Shown here in pieces: positions 8,430 through 16,938 of a stretch of 64,000 bases of DNA. Each line of letters begins with the position of its first letter. Positions within the stretch are counted from its first letter, which is position 1. Origin of the DNA: JAHWKI01 sp035513575 (lineage in GTDB: Bacteria; Gemmatimonadota; Gemmatimonadetes; Longimicrobiales; RSA9); contig DATKBW010000099.1 of the NCBI GenBank assembly GCA_035513575.1, positions 23,834 to 87,833 on the forward strand. Direction: 5' to 3'. The position numbers and the translations under genes were made by a program. The notes beneath the pieces were generated by a model, which saw nothing but the letters and a program-made list of their open reading frames with translations, had not been told where the DNA came from and made no database searches.

Positions 8430-8873
8430 ATGCTGACAGCCGGTGGTTTCGAACGGAAGTCCAAGGCCTCCAGCGAGATCCCTTCCTCCTCGCTGGCGGA
8501 CATGGCGTTCCTCCTGCTCATCTTCTTCATGGTCAGCACGACGTTCCCGCAGGAGCGGCCGCGTCGTATGCCGTGGCCGGAGGCCGAGGCCACCAAGCGG
8601 CTGGACGAGCAGCGCAAGGACGTCCTTCACGTGTTCGTCACCGAGGGCGGGGAGATCTTCATCAACGACCGCCTCATTCCAGAGGAACAGGTGTCCAGCC
8701 TGATCGCGCCGCTCTACCGCGAAAACCGCCAGCTCGTCGTCTCGCTCCGCGCAGATCGGAACACTCCGTACGCTGTGATTTATAATATTCAGAAAGAGCT
8801 GCAGGAGGCCGGTGCGCTGCGCCTGACCTTCTACACGGATCTCGAGGAGCGGATGACCCGCAGGCGGAGGTAG
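8430..8873 (+). CDS. exbD: ExbD/TolR family protein, second copy
   Basis: This 147-residue paralogue of the preceding gene keeps the key membrane motif SLADMAFLLLIFFMV with its Asp at about residue 24. It differs in the periplasmic part, which carries a charged insertion (EATKRLDEQRKD) and a basic C terminus. It sits between exbD copy 1 and the first TonB-like gene with 6-base gaps, so all are probably translated from one mRNA. Near its 3' end (8781-8786) is a perfect TATAAT in locally AT-rich DNA, unlike the surrounding GC-rich sequence; no good -35 box accompanies it. Confidence 0.9.
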   Translation: MLTAGGFERKSKASSEIPSSSLADMAFLLLIFFMVSTTFPQERPRRMPWPEAEATKRLDEQRKDVLHVFVTEGGEIFINDRLIPEEQVSSLIAPLYRENRQLVVSLRADRNTPYAVIYNIQKELQEAGALRLTFYTDLEERMTRRRR

Positions 8874-8879
8874 GATCAG

Positions 8880-9548
8880 ATGGATGAGCGGACAAAGGCC
8901 GTCCACGAGACGGCGAACGATCGCTTCAAGCGGGGGTTCGGCGACTGGTTCTGGGGGGCGCTCATCGTCGCGACGCTCCTGCACGCCGGGCTGTTCCTCA
9001 TCTCGCCGACGTTCGGCACCGAGGACTACAGCTTCGCCACCGACGAGCTCGAGTCCATCGAGCTCCCGGACGAGATCGAGATCCCGCCGCCGCCGGAGGC
9101 CATTCAGCGGCCGGCCACGCCGGTGATCGCAGAGGCGAACATCGAAGAGGACATCACGATCGCGCCCACCACGTTCGAGGAGAACCCCATCGACAACCTG
9201 CCGCCGCCCCCGGGCGACGACGGGGACCTTTCGGCCGCGCCGACCTTCACCCCGATGACGGTGCGCCCGCAGTACAGGAACCTGCGGGAGATCCAGCAGG
9301 CGCTGATGCGCTACTACCCGCCCCTGCTGAGGGACGCGGGGATCGGCGGGACGGTGAAGGTGTGGTTCTTCATCGACGAGAACGGGAAGGTTCAGAATAC
9401 GCGCCTCTTCCAGTCGAGCGGGTACGACGCGTTCGACCAGGCGGCGCTGAAGGTGGCGGAGCTTGCCGAGTTTTCGCCCGCCTACAACCGGGACAAGAAG
9501 GTCCCGGTGTGGATCGCCCTGGACATCACGTTCGAGGTCCAGCAGTAG
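8880..9548 (+). CDS. TonB-family energy transducer, first copy
   Basis: TonB spans the periplasm and transmits energy from ExbBD to outer-membrane receptors. This 222-residue protein has a cytosolic N terminus, one membrane helix (about residues 24-40, FWGALIVATLLHAGLFLI), a Pro/Glu-rich periplasmic stretch (about 60-110) and a C-terminal TonB domain (about 135-222) with ALMRYYPPLLRDAGIGGTV and SGYDAFDQAALKVAE. The linker is short, so it may not span a full-width periplasm in the classical way. A second, clearly homologous gene follows at 9720. A perfect hairpin after the stop may end the transcript. Confidence 0.88.
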   Translation: MDERTKAVHETANDRFKRGFGDWFWGALIVATLLHAGLFLISPTFGTEDYSFATDELESIELPDEIEIPPPPEAIQRPATPVIAEANIEEDITIAPTTFEENPIDNLPPPPGDDGDLSAAPTFTPMTVRPQYRNLREIQQALMRYYPPLLRDAGIGGTVKVWFFIDENGKVQNTRLFQSSGYDAFDQAALKVAELAEFSPAYNRDKKVPVWIALDITFEVQQ

Positions 9549-9589
9549 GCCGGCCTCCGGCGCAGGCCGCGCCGCCCGGTTCCGGAGCC

Positions 9590-9619
9590 CCAGGGCCCGC
9601 CACGGACGGCGGGCCCTGG
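9590..9619 (+). terminator. 12-bp perfect hairpin between the two TonB-like genes
   Basis: The arms at 9590-9601 and 9608-9619 are exact reverse complements of 12 bases around a 6-base loop. The tail is TCTCTTGG rather than a T-run, so it is either a weak intrinsic terminator or an mRNA-stabilising stem. Confidence 0.6.
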
Positions 9620-9719
9620 TCTCTTGGGCGGCCCGGGCGGCTCCCCGGTGGGGCGGTGGAACACCGCGCGGGAGCCGACGCTAGAGTGAGGGAGACCCAC
9701 CCTCATCCGGAGGCGCATC

Positions 9720-10370
9720 ATGTCCGCACCCGCGACCGCCAACGATCGCTTCAAGCAGTCCTCCCGCAGCTCCTTCTGGATCTCCCTGATCGTGGCCACG
9801 GTGGCCCACGCGGCGGCCTTCGCCGGGTCTCCCGTCTTCGCCCTCGATGCTGAGAGCACGACCGATCCCGCGACCGACGTCGTGGACCTTCCGCCGGACC
9901 TGCGGCTGCCGGAACCGCCGGAGCCGATCCGGCCGCCCGTGGCGCCGGTGATCGCCGCCGACGCGCCCACCGAGCTCACCCTCGACCCCGTCACCCCCGA
10001 GCGGTGGGCGGCCCGGCCTCTCGAAGCGCCGCCGGCGGGGAGCGGGGCGGACGACCGCGTGCCGTTCGTCACGCCGATGGATGTGGCGCCGCGACTTCTG
10101 AACGCGGCGGAGGTGCAGCGGGCGCTCCAGCGCCACTATCCGCCCGTTCTGCGGGAGGCGGGGATCGGCGGAGTCGTCGCGTTGTGGTTCCACATCGACG
10201 AGCGCGGCCGGGTCATGGAAACCCGGATCCAGCGTGCGAGCGGTTACGACGACCTGGACGGGGCCGCGCTGGCGGTGGCGGATGGGATGGAGTTCTCGCC
10301 GGCACTGAACCGGGACCGGCGGATCCCCGTCTGGGTGGCCCTCGAGATCGTGTTCGAAGTGCAGCGATAA
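9720..10370 (+). CDS. TonB-family energy transducer, second copy
   Basis: The 216-residue protein is a tandem paralogue of the gene at 8880. Both start with an ANDRFK box before the membrane helix, share the Pro-rich linker, and align through the TonB domain (ALQRHYPPVLREAGIGG, SGYDDLDGAALAVAD, EFSPALNRDRRIPVWVALEI). A GGAGG lies 6 bases before the ATG. Unlike the first copy it is separated from the operon by 171 bases containing a strong hairpin, so it may be expressed separately. It could serve different receptors or form heterodimers with copy 1; the sequence does not decide. Confidence 0.87.
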   Translation: MSAPATANDRFKQSSRSSFWISLIVATVAHAAAFAGSPVFALDAESTTDPATDVVDLPPDLRLPEPPEPIRPPVAPVIAADAPTELTLDPVTPERWAARPLEAPPAGSGADDRVPFVTPMDVAPRLLNAAEVQRALQRHYPPVLREAGIGGVVALWFHIDERGRVMETRIQRASGYDDLDGAALAVADGMEFSPALNRDRRIPVWVALEIVFEVQR

Positions 10371-10394
10371 GGCGCCTGTGGCGGCGGCCCGGCG

Positions 10395-10423
10395 TTGAAT
10401 TTTGGGGCACGGGCGCGTAAACT
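10395..10423 (+). promoter_or_regulatory. Promoter of the yggS-divIVA-ileS group
   Basis: TTGAAT (10395-10400) and TAAACT (10418-10423) are separated by exactly 17 bases. The ATG of yggS is at 10433, only 9 bases after the -10 box, so the mRNA would have almost no leader. Confidence 0.7.
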
Positions 10424-10432
10424 CACGCCGTC

Positions 10433-11131
10433 ATGTGGGATAGCCGGTTGGAGGAGACGCTGCCCGCGGTCCGTGACCGGATCGGACGCGCCCTCGACCG
10501 TGCGGGGCGGGGTGGTGATGTGCGGATCGTGGCGGTGACGAAGGGTCACCCCGTGGCGGCCGTGGCCGCGGCCGTCCGGGCGGGACTTCACGCCGTGGGC
10601 GAGAACCGGGTCCAGGAGCTGGCGGACAAGGTGGCGGCCCTGGGTCGCGACCGGGCCGAATGGCACCTGATCGGGCACCTGCAGCGCAACAAGGCCCGGC
10701 AGGCGATCGAGATCAGCGACCTCATCCACTCGGTCGATTCGACGCGCCTCGCCGGGACCCTCGCCGCCGAGGCCGCCCGCGCCGGTCGTCCGGTCCGCGG
10801 GCTGCTCCAGCTGAACGTCTCCGGCGAGGAGACGAAGGGCGGCATCGAGGCGGGTGCGGCGGTCGAGGTCCTCGGGACGATCCGCGAGCTCGGGGCGCTG
10901 GAGATCCATGGCCTGATGACCATGGCTCCCTGGACCGACGAGGAGGCCGTCCTGCGGCGGACGTTCGCGGGTGCCCGCCGCCTGCTGGAGGAGTGCCGCC
11001 GCCAGGTCCCGGAGACCCTGCACGGCGGCGAGCTGTCCATGGGCATGAGCAACGATTTCGAAATCGCGGTCGAGGAGGGCGCAACCATCGTCCGTCTCGG
11101 CACCGTCCTGTTCGGGGAGAGGGACATATGA
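10433..11131 (+). CDS. yggS: YggS/PROSC family pyridoxal-phosphate homeostasis protein
   Basis: A 232-residue fold-type III PLP-binding protein thought to buffer free pyridoxal 5'-phosphate rather than catalyse a reaction. The PLP lysine is K37 in IVAVTKGHP; the family segments GENRVQEL, WHLIGHLQRNKAR, IHSVDSTRLA and the terminal LSMGMSNDFEIAVEEGATIVRLG-type region are all present. The ATG follows a promoter with a near-zero leader and overlaps divIVA at the 3' end as ATGA. In Bacillus its orthologue ylmE also lies upstream of divIVA. Confidence 0.93.
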   Translation: MWDSRLEETLPAVRDRIGRALDRAGRGGDVRIVAVTKGHPVAAVAAAVRAGLHAVGENRVQELADKVAALGRDRAEWHLIGHLQRNKARQAIEISDLIHSVDSTRLAGTLAAEAARAGRPVRGLLQLNVSGEETKGGIEAGAAVEVLGTIRELGALEIHGLMTMAPWTDEEAVLRRTFAGARRLLEECRRQVPETLHGGELSMGMSNDFEIAVEEGATIVRLGTVLFGERDI

Positions 11132-11763
11132 TCGACCTCACGCCACTCGAGGTTCGCCAGAAGAAGGGTGACTTCCGCCGCGCCTTCCGCGGCTACGACG
11201 CCGAGCTGGTGAACGACTTCCTCGACCTGGTCGCGGACCGGATGGAGGAACTGGTCAAGGAGAACATGGCCCTCCGGGACTCCGTCGGGACGCTGGAGTC
11301 CGAGGTCGTCGCCTACCGGGAGAAGGAGCGGGCGCTGTCGGACGCGCTCATGGCCGCCCAGCGGCTCCGGGAGGACGCCCGCAGCCACGCGGAGAAGGAG
11401 GGCGAGCTCATGATCCGGGAGGCCCGCCTCGCGGCGGAGACCGCCCGCGACGAGGCCATCCGCGCTCTCGCGCGGGAGGAGGAGGCGCTCCGCCAGGCGC
11501 GGGCGCGCAGGGCGCAGATGATCGAGTCCTTCCGCCGCCTCCTGCAGCGCGAGCTGAGCGAGCTGGCGGTGATCGAGGAGACGCTCGAGCTCGAGAAGGC
11601 GCGGGGCCGGGCCGCGGGCGCGAAGCGGTCCCGCAAGCCCGCCGCGGGAGCGGAGAGCACCGCCGCGGCCCCCGGCGCGGAGCCCGCCGGGGAGGGCGAG
11701 GCCGTTGCGGAGGGCGGGGAGGAGCGAGAGGCAGACTGGCTTTCGTCGCTGGTCGAGGAGTAG
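11128..11763 (+). CDS. divIVA: DivIVA domain cell-division/polarity protein
   Basis: The 211-residue protein starts with the DivIVA N-terminal domain (residues 1-60): IDLTPLEVRQKKGDFRRAFRGYD is the membrane-curvature-binding motif, followed by VNDFLDLVADRMEEL. A long coiled coil runs from about residue 30 to 160, and the C-terminal 50 residues are Ala/Glu-rich and probably disordered, ending in DWLSSLVEE. DivIVA proteins gather at negatively curved membrane and recruit division or polar-growth factors. The ATG overlaps yggS as ATGA. ileS follows after a 95-base gap. Confidence 0.88.
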   Translation: MIDLTPLEVRQKKGDFRRAFRGYDAELVNDFLDLVADRMEELVKENMALRDSVGTLESEVVAYREKERALSDALMAAQRLREDARSHAEKEGELMIREARLAAETARDEAIRALAREEEALRQARARRAQMIESFRRLLQRELSELAVIEETLELEKARGRAAGAKRSRKPAAGAESTAAAPGAEPAGEGEAVAEGGEEREADWLSSLVEE

Positions 11764-11858
11764 CGCCGGGGGGTCACGGGAACCGGGCCGGGTATGTAGG
11801 AGGGATGGCGCGCCGTCCGGCAGAGCGGCGCCCACGGGCGAGGAGCGAAGGCGGGGGA

Positions 11859-14800
11859 ATGAGATACCCGGAGTTTCCGGACAGCTACACGGCCCTCGAG
11901 GAAGAGGTTCTCGCGCGCTGGCACGAGGAAGACCTCTTCCGCCGGACGCTGGATGCGACGGCGGCGGGCGAGCCGTTCGTGTTCTACGAGGGTCCGCCCA
12001 CCGCCAACGGCCGTCCGGGCATCCATCACGTGTTCAGCCGGACGCTGAAGGATCTCGTCTGCCGCTATCGGACCATGCGCGGCCGGTACGTGGGTCGGAA
12101 GGCCGGGTGGGACACCCACGGGCTGCCGGTGGAGATCGAGGCCGAGAAGAAGCTCGGCATCAGTGGCAAGCGGCAGATCGAGGAGCTCGGCGTCGAGCGC
12201 TTCAACCAGGTCTGCCGCGAGAGCGTCTTCACGTACAAGGAGGACTGGGAGAAGCTCTCCGAGCGGATCGGCTACTGGCTCGACTATTCCGACCCGTACG
12301 TCACCTTCCACGACGACTACATCGAGACGGTCTGGTGGCTGCTGAAGCAGCTCGACGACCGCGGCCTCATCTACCGCGGCTACCGGAGCGTGCCCTACTG
12401 CCCGCGGTGCGGCACGGCGCTGAGCTCGCACGAGGTCGCACAGGGCTACGCGGAGGTCGAGGACCCGTCGGTCCACTTCCTCTGCCGGCTGGAAGACGGG
12501 GAGCAGGCCGGGGAGGGCGAGCGCGCCTTCGTCGCGTGGACCACCACGCCCTGGACGATCCCCTCCAACGCGGCGCTGGCGGTGAATCCCGCGCTCACCT
12601 ACGCGGAGGTGGAGCACGAGGGCAGGGGGCTCATCGTGGCCGAGGCGCTGGTCGAGCGCGTGTTCGGCGAGGACGCCCGCGTCCGCCGCACCTGGCCGGC
12701 CGCCGAGCTGATCGGCCTGCGCTATCGCCGCCCGCTCGACCTGGTGGACGTGGATGCCGACCAGGCGGCCGCCGGGTGGAAGGTCGTCGGTGAGGACTTC
12801 GTCAGCGCGGACGATGGCACCGGCATCGTCCACATCGCCCCCGCCTTCGGCTCCGACGACTACGCGGCCGGCCAGCGGCACGGGCTCCCCATGCTGCGGC
12901 CCATCGACGACGACGGCCGGTTCGTCGAGGAGGTCCCCGTCGTCGGCGGGATGTTCGTCAAGGAGGCGGACCCGCTGCTCCTGGACGAGATGCGTGCGCG
13001 CGGCGTCCTGCTCCGGAGCGGCACGGTCACCCACTCCTATCCCCACTGCTGGCGCTGCGACAGCCCGCTGCTCTACATGGCGCGGGACTCCTGGTACATC
13101 CGGACCACGGCGGTCAAGGACCGGATGCTGGAGAACAACCGGCAGGTACGATGGAGCCCGCCGGAGATCGGCTCGGGCCGGTTCGGCGAGTGGCTGGAAG
13201 GGAACGTCGACTGGGCCCTGTCCCGGGACCGCTACTGGGGCACGCCGCTCCCCGCCTGGATCTGTGACCGGGACCGCGACCACGTCGACTTCATCGGCTC
13301 CTTCGCGGAGCTGGCGGAGCGGGCGGGGGGGCTCCCGGAGGCGCTGGATCCCCACAAGCCCTTCATCGACGAGATCGCCTGGCCGTGCCGGCAGTGCGGC
13401 GGGACCATGCACCGGACCCCGGAGGTGATCGATGCGTGGTTCGACTCGGGGTCCATGCCCTTCGCCCAGTGGCACTACCCGTTCGCAAACCAGGACACGT
13501 GGGCCCGGAACTTCCCCGCGGACTTCATCGCCGAGGGGGTCGACCAGACGCGGGGATGGTTCTACTCCCTCATGGCCATCGCCACGATGCTCGGACACGG
13601 CCCCGTCTACCGCAACGTCCTGGTCAACGGGCTGCTCCTGGACAGGGACGGGCAGAAGATGTCCAAGTCCCGCGGCAACGTCGTGGATCCGTGGGAGGCC
13701 ATCGGCCGGTTCGGCGCGGACGCGGTGCGGTGGTACCTCGTCACCGTCAGCCAGCCCTGGGCCGCGAAGCGGTGGGACGAGGAGGCGCTGGGAGAGGCGG
13801 TCCGCCGCACCTTCGACACCCTCGCCAACACCTACAGGTTCTTCGCTCTCTACGCCAACCTCGAGGAGTGGACACCGGCGGCCACGCCCGCGCCCCCGGC
13901 CGACCGGCCGCTCACCGACCGCTGGCTCCGCTCCCGCATGGCCGGGCTGGTCGCGGAGGTGGGCACCGCCTTCGACCGCTACGACGTGACGCGCGGCGCG
14001 CGGCTCATCGGCGACTTCATCGTCGATGACCTCTCCAACTGGTACGTCCGGCGCGGCCGCGACCGCTTCTGGGGCGCCGCCGACGCCGCCGATACGCGCC
14101 ACGCCTTCACCACCCTGTGGGAGGCCCTCGTCACCGTCAGCCGCCTCCTGGCGCCGGTCACGCCGTTCCTGGCCGACTGGGTGCACCGCGGCGTCACCGG
14201 GGAGTCCGTCCACCTCGCCCCGTTCCCGGCGCCCGAGCCGGGGCTCCGGGACGAGGGTCTCGAGCGCGAGATGGAAGCGGTCCGGGCGCTCTCGAGCCTC
14301 GGCCGGGCCGCGCGGGACCAGGTCCGGATCAGGGTGCGGCAGCCGCTGCGCACGCTGCACGCCCTGACCCCTGGCGGTCCGATCCGCCCGGCGCTCCTCG
14401 ACGTGCTCAAGGACGAGCTGAACGTGAAGGACGTTCGCTTCCTGGGCGCCGCCGAGGAGGTGGTCACCCTGGAGGGAAAGCCGAATTTCCGCACCCTCGG
14501 CCAGCGGTTCGGCGGCCGCACGCAGGAGGCCGCGGCGGCGGTGCGGGCGTTGTCGAGCGACACGCTGTCGAGGTTCCGCGCCGGGGCTGTCGTGGTGATC
14601 GAGGTGGACGGCGAGAGCCACGAGCTGGGCACCGAGGACCTCGAGGTGGTGCAGAACGCCCGCGGCGAGCTGGTCGTGGAAAGCGCGGAGGGGTACACGG
14701 TGGCGCTGGATCCGGCGCTGGACGAGGCGCTCCGGCTGGAGGGGCTGGCCCGGGAGCTCGTGAACCGTGTCCAGCGCCTGCGCAAGGACAGCGGCCTCGA

Positions 14801-15005
14801 AGTGAGCGACCGGATCCGTCTGCGGATCGGAGCCGCGGACGAGCTCCGCGCCGCCGCCGAGCGCCACCGCGAGTACATCGCGGGCGAGACGCTCGCGACC
14901 TCCCTCGACGTGGGCCCGCTGGAGAGTGCGGATGGCGACGGCGCCCGCGAGCTGGACGTGGACGGGATGATCGCCCGGGTGGCGTTGAGCGTGGCGAACC
15001 GCTGA
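11859..15005 (+). CDS. ileS: Isoleucyl-tRNA synthetase, type 2-like
   Basis: IleS charges tRNA-Ile and edits misactivated valine. From the ATG at 11859 the protein has 1048 residues. The HIGH-equivalent is PTANGRPGIHH (47-57) and KMSKS is at 600-604; the CP1 editing domain lies between them (VAWTTTPWTIPSNAALAV, about 225-245). The motif SRDRYWGTPLPAW and the long C terminus without a CxxC zinc ribbon resemble the eukaryote-like type 2 enzymes rather than the 938-residue Escherichia type. A longer in-frame start at 11805 adds 18 basic residues and is less likely, because the GGAGG there is only one base from its ATG. Confidence 0.95.
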   Translation: MRYPEFPDSYTALEEEVLARWHEEDLFRRTLDATAAGEPFVFYEGPPTANGRPGIHHVFSRTLKDLVCRYRTMRGRYVGRKAGWDTHGLPVEIEAEKKLGISGKRQIEELGVERFNQVCRESVFTYKEDWEKLSERIGYWLDYSDPYVTFHDDYIETVWWLLKQLDDRGLIYRGYRSVPYCPRCGTALSSHEVAQGYAEVEDPSVHFLCRLEDGEQAGEGERAFVAWTTTPWTIPSNAALAVNPALTYAEVEHEGRGLIVAEALVERVFGEDARVRRTWPAAELIGLRYRRPLDLVDVDADQAAAGWKVVGEDFVSADDGTGIVHIAPAFGSDDYAAGQRHGLPMLRPIDDDGRFVEEVPVVGGMFVKEADPLLLDEMRARGVLLRSGTVTHSYPHCWRCDSPLLYMARDSWYIRTTAVKDRMLENNRQVRWSPPEIGSGRFGEWLEGNVDWALSRDRYWGTPLPAWICDRDRDHVDFIGSFAELAERAGGLPEALDPHKPFIDEIAWPCRQCGGTMHRTPEVIDAWFDSGSMPFAQWHYPFANQDTWARNFPADFIAEGVDQTRGWFYSLMAIATMLGHGPVYRNVLVNGLLLDRDGQKMSKSRGNVVDPWEAIGRFGADAVRWYLVTVSQPWAAKRWDEEALGEAVRRTFDTLANTYRFFALYANLEEWTPAATPAPPADRPLTDRWLRSRMAGLVAEVGTAFDRYDVTRGARLIGDFIVDDLSNWYVRRGRDRFWGAADAADTRHAFTTLWEALVTVSRLLAPVTPFLADWVHRGVTGESVHLAPFPAPEPGLRDEGLEREMEAVRALSSLGRAARDQVRIRVRQPLRTLHALTPGGPIRPALLDVLKDELNVKDVRFLGAAEEVVTLEGKPNFRTLGQRFGGRTQEAAAAVRALSSDTLSRFRAGAVVVIEVDGESHELGTEDLEVVQNARGELVVESAEGYTVALDPALDEALRLEGLARELVNRVQRLRKDSGLEVSDRIRLRIGAADELRAAAERHREYIAGETLATSLDVGPLESADGDGARELDVDGMIARVALSVANR

Positions 15006-15386
15006 ATGGGTCTCACGGGCGCACAGATCGAGGAGATCCGCGCGCTCCTGGAGCGCGAGCGCGCGCGACTCGTCCGCCGGCTCCGCCGCTTCGCGGAGGA
15101 GCTCGGGGAGGTGGAGCGGGGCTCCTTCTCGCAGCACATGGCCGAGCAGGCCGCGGCGCTGACGGAACGCGAGAGCGCGTTCCTGATGGCGAGCGAAGAG
15201 GGGCGCCGTCTCGCGGAGGTGGACCGGGCGCTGGACCGCATCCTGCACCAGGGCGACCGATTCGGCTTCTGCCGCGGGTGCGAGACGGCCATCGGCTTCG
15301 AGCGTCTGGAGGCCATCCCTGCCGCGGAGCTGTGCATCGACTGCAAGAGAGGGGAAGAGGGGTCCCTGGATGGACGGAGCAACTGA
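15006..15386 (+). CDS. TraR/DksA family zinc-finger protein
   Basis: The 126-residue protein has an N-terminal coiled coil (about residues 5-80) and a C4 zinc finger with CRGC (89-92) and CIDC (110-113), the DksA/TraR arrangement. Family members enter the RNA polymerase secondary channel and adjust transcription, often with ppGpp. The coiled-coil tip lacks the DxxDxA of E. coli DksA, so DksA-like regulation is unproven. It starts immediately after the ileS stop and overlaps lspA by 17 bases. In Bacillus the equivalent gene between ileS and lspA is ylyA. Confidence 0.85.
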   Translation: MGLTGAQIEEIRALLERERARLVRRLRRFAEELGEVERGSFSQHMAEQAAALTERESAFLMASEEGRRLAEVDRALDRILHQGDRFGFCRGCETAIGFERLEAIPAAELCIDCKRGEEGSLDGRSN

Positions 15387-15912
15387 GGCGGAGGTGGTGG
15401 CCGTGACGACCGATCGGACCTGGAACGGCGGGAAGACGAAGATGCTGGCCGCGATCGTCGGCCTCGTGGTCGCTCTCGACCAGGCCACCAAGCTCTTCGT
15501 CCAGCAGACCTTCGGGCTGTATGACCAGGTGGACATCATCGGCGACTACCTCCGCCTCACCTACATCCATAATCCGGGTGCGGCCTTCGGCATCCACCTC
15601 GGCGCCTATTCCCGTCCCATCTTCCTGGTCCTCTCGCTGGTCGCCCTCGCGGCCCTCGCGGGCATGTACTGGGTCACGCCGCTGCGCGACCGCGTCCGCC
15701 TCGCCGCCATCTCCCTCATCTGCGGCGGTGCCATCGGCAACCTCATCGACCGGGTCCGCTCCGAGCAGGGCGTCGTCGACTTCCTCGATGTCGGCATCGG
15801 CGATCTCCGCTGGCCCATCTTCAACGTGGCCGACATCGCGGTCACCAGCGGAGCGATCTTCCTCGCGCTCTCGCTCTGGCAGGAGGAGCAGCGGCCGGAG
15901 AGGGGTGGATAG
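15370..15912 (+). CDS. lspA: Prolipoprotein signal peptidase II
   Basis: LspA removes the signal peptide from diacylglyceryl-modified lipoproteins. The 180-residue product has four predicted membrane helices; the catalytic aspartates are D127 in GNLIDR and D155 in FNVADIAV, and the conserved HNPGAAFG segment is at 67-74. The first 24 residues before MLAAIVGLVVALDQATK look like an extension: an internal ATG at 15442 would give a more typical 156-residue protein. The ATG at 15370 is kept because GAGGGG lies about 6 bases upstream and overlap with the preceding gene is the local norm. Several lipoproteins encoded in this window would be substrates. Confidence 0.94.
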   Translation: MDGATEAEVVAVTTDRTWNGGKTKMLAAIVGLVVALDQATKLFVQQTFGLYDQVDIIGDYLRLTYIHNPGAAFGIHLGAYSRPIFLVLSLVALAALAGMYWVTPLRDRVRLAAISLICGGAIGNLIDRVRSEQGVVDFLDVGIGDLRWPIFNVADIAVTSGAIFLALSLWQEEQRPERGG

Positions 15913-16870
15913 CACCCGCAGGCTCGACGTGCCCGCCGAGGCCGCGGGCGAGCGCATCGACGCCCACATCGCCGCGCGGCTCCCCGATCTTTCCCGCAGC
16001 CGGGTCGCCCAGCTGATCGCGGACGGGCGCGTGCGCCTCAACGGCGCGGTGCCGCGGAAGAGCGAGCGTGTGGCCGCGGGCGATGTCGTCGAGGTCGAGG
16101 TGCCGCCCCCGGAGCCGTCCGCGGTGGAGCCGGAGGCGATCCCCCTCGACATCATTTACGAGGACCGCGACCTCCTCGTGGTGAACAAGCCGGCCGGCCT
16201 CGTCGTTCACCCCGCCCCCGGCCACCGCAGCGGCACGCTCGTCAACGCCCTCCTGCACCACGTCACCGACCTTTCGGGGATCGGCGGCGTCAGACGGCCG
16301 GGGATCGTCCATCGCCTCGACAAGGACACGTCCGGGCTCATGATCGTCGCCAAGCACGACCGCGCCCATCGTCGCCTGGCCGCGGCGCTCCGACGCAGGG
16401 ACATCCGCCGCGACTACCTTGCCGCGTGCTGGGGACACCTCGACGCGGACCGGCAGACCGTGGATGCGCCGATCCGCCGGTCCCCGCGCGACCGGAAGAA
16501 GATGGCCGTCCTCGAGGATGGTCGGCGCGCCGTCACGCATTTCCGGCGCGTGGAGCGGTGGCGCGCGGCGGACCTGCTGGAGGCGACGCTCGAGACCGGC
16601 CGGACCCACCAGATACGGGTGCACCTCGCGCACATCGGTCACCCCGTCGTGGGCGATCCGGTCTACGGCGGCGGCGGAGCACGGGGGATGAGCGGGACCG
16701 GCCGGGCATGGGCGCGGGAGCTGGAGGCGCGGGTGCCGCGGCAGTTCCTGCACGCCCGCCGTCTGGTGTTCGAGCACCCCCGGACGAAGGCGGCGATGGA
16801 GCTGGAGGCGCCGCTCCCGCCGGACCTGGCCGCCGCCGCGGACTGGGCGGCCGGAACATCGGCGCGTTGA
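15905..16870 (+). CDS. rluD: Large-subunit rRNA pseudouridine synthase, RluD family
   Basis: The 321-residue enzyme has an N-terminal S4 RNA-binding domain (about 15-75) and a catalytic domain with HRLDKDTSG, in which the nucleophile is D139. RluD modifies helix 69 of 23S rRNA; other members of the family modify different sites, so the exact target is inferred. The GTG start overlaps the end of lspA by 8 bases and has GGAG about 5 bases upstream; the longer frame inside lspA is an artefact. In Bacillus the orthologue ylyB also follows lspA. Confidence 0.9.
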   Translation: MDSTRRLDVPAEAAGERIDAHIAARLPDLSRSRVAQLIADGRVRLNGAVPRKSERVAAGDVVEVEVPPPEPSAVEPEAIPLDIIYEDRDLLVVNKPAGLVVHPAPGHRSGTLVNALLHHVTDLSGIGGVRRPGIVHRLDKDTSGLMIVAKHDRAHRRLAAALRRRDIRRDYLAACWGHLDADRQTVDAPIRRSPRDRKKMAVLEDGRRAVTHFRRVERWRAADLLEATLETGRTHQIRVHLAHIGHPVVGDPVYGGGGARGMSGTGRAWARELEARVPRQFLHARRLVFEHPRTKAAMELEAPLPPDLAAAADWAAGTSAR

Positions 16871-16938
16871 CCGGGCCACCTCCGGGCCGCCATGTTGAAT
16901 GCTCTCCCCGCTGACACGCACAGCCTCTGCACATCCCA

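Noticed and set aside
8775..8790. Perfect TATAAT inside the second exbD gene as an internal promoter
   Set aside because: No acceptable -35 box lies 16-18 bases upstream, and the sequence is within a clearly coding region.
11805..11858. Extended ileS start
   Set aside because: The extra 18 residues are basic and not part of the family, and the GGAGG is one base from that ATG.
11313..15539. 1408-codon frame on the minus strand
   Set aside because: It lies antisense to divIVA, ileS, dksA and lspA, has no recognisable domain and reflects the shortage of stop codons in GC-rich DNA.
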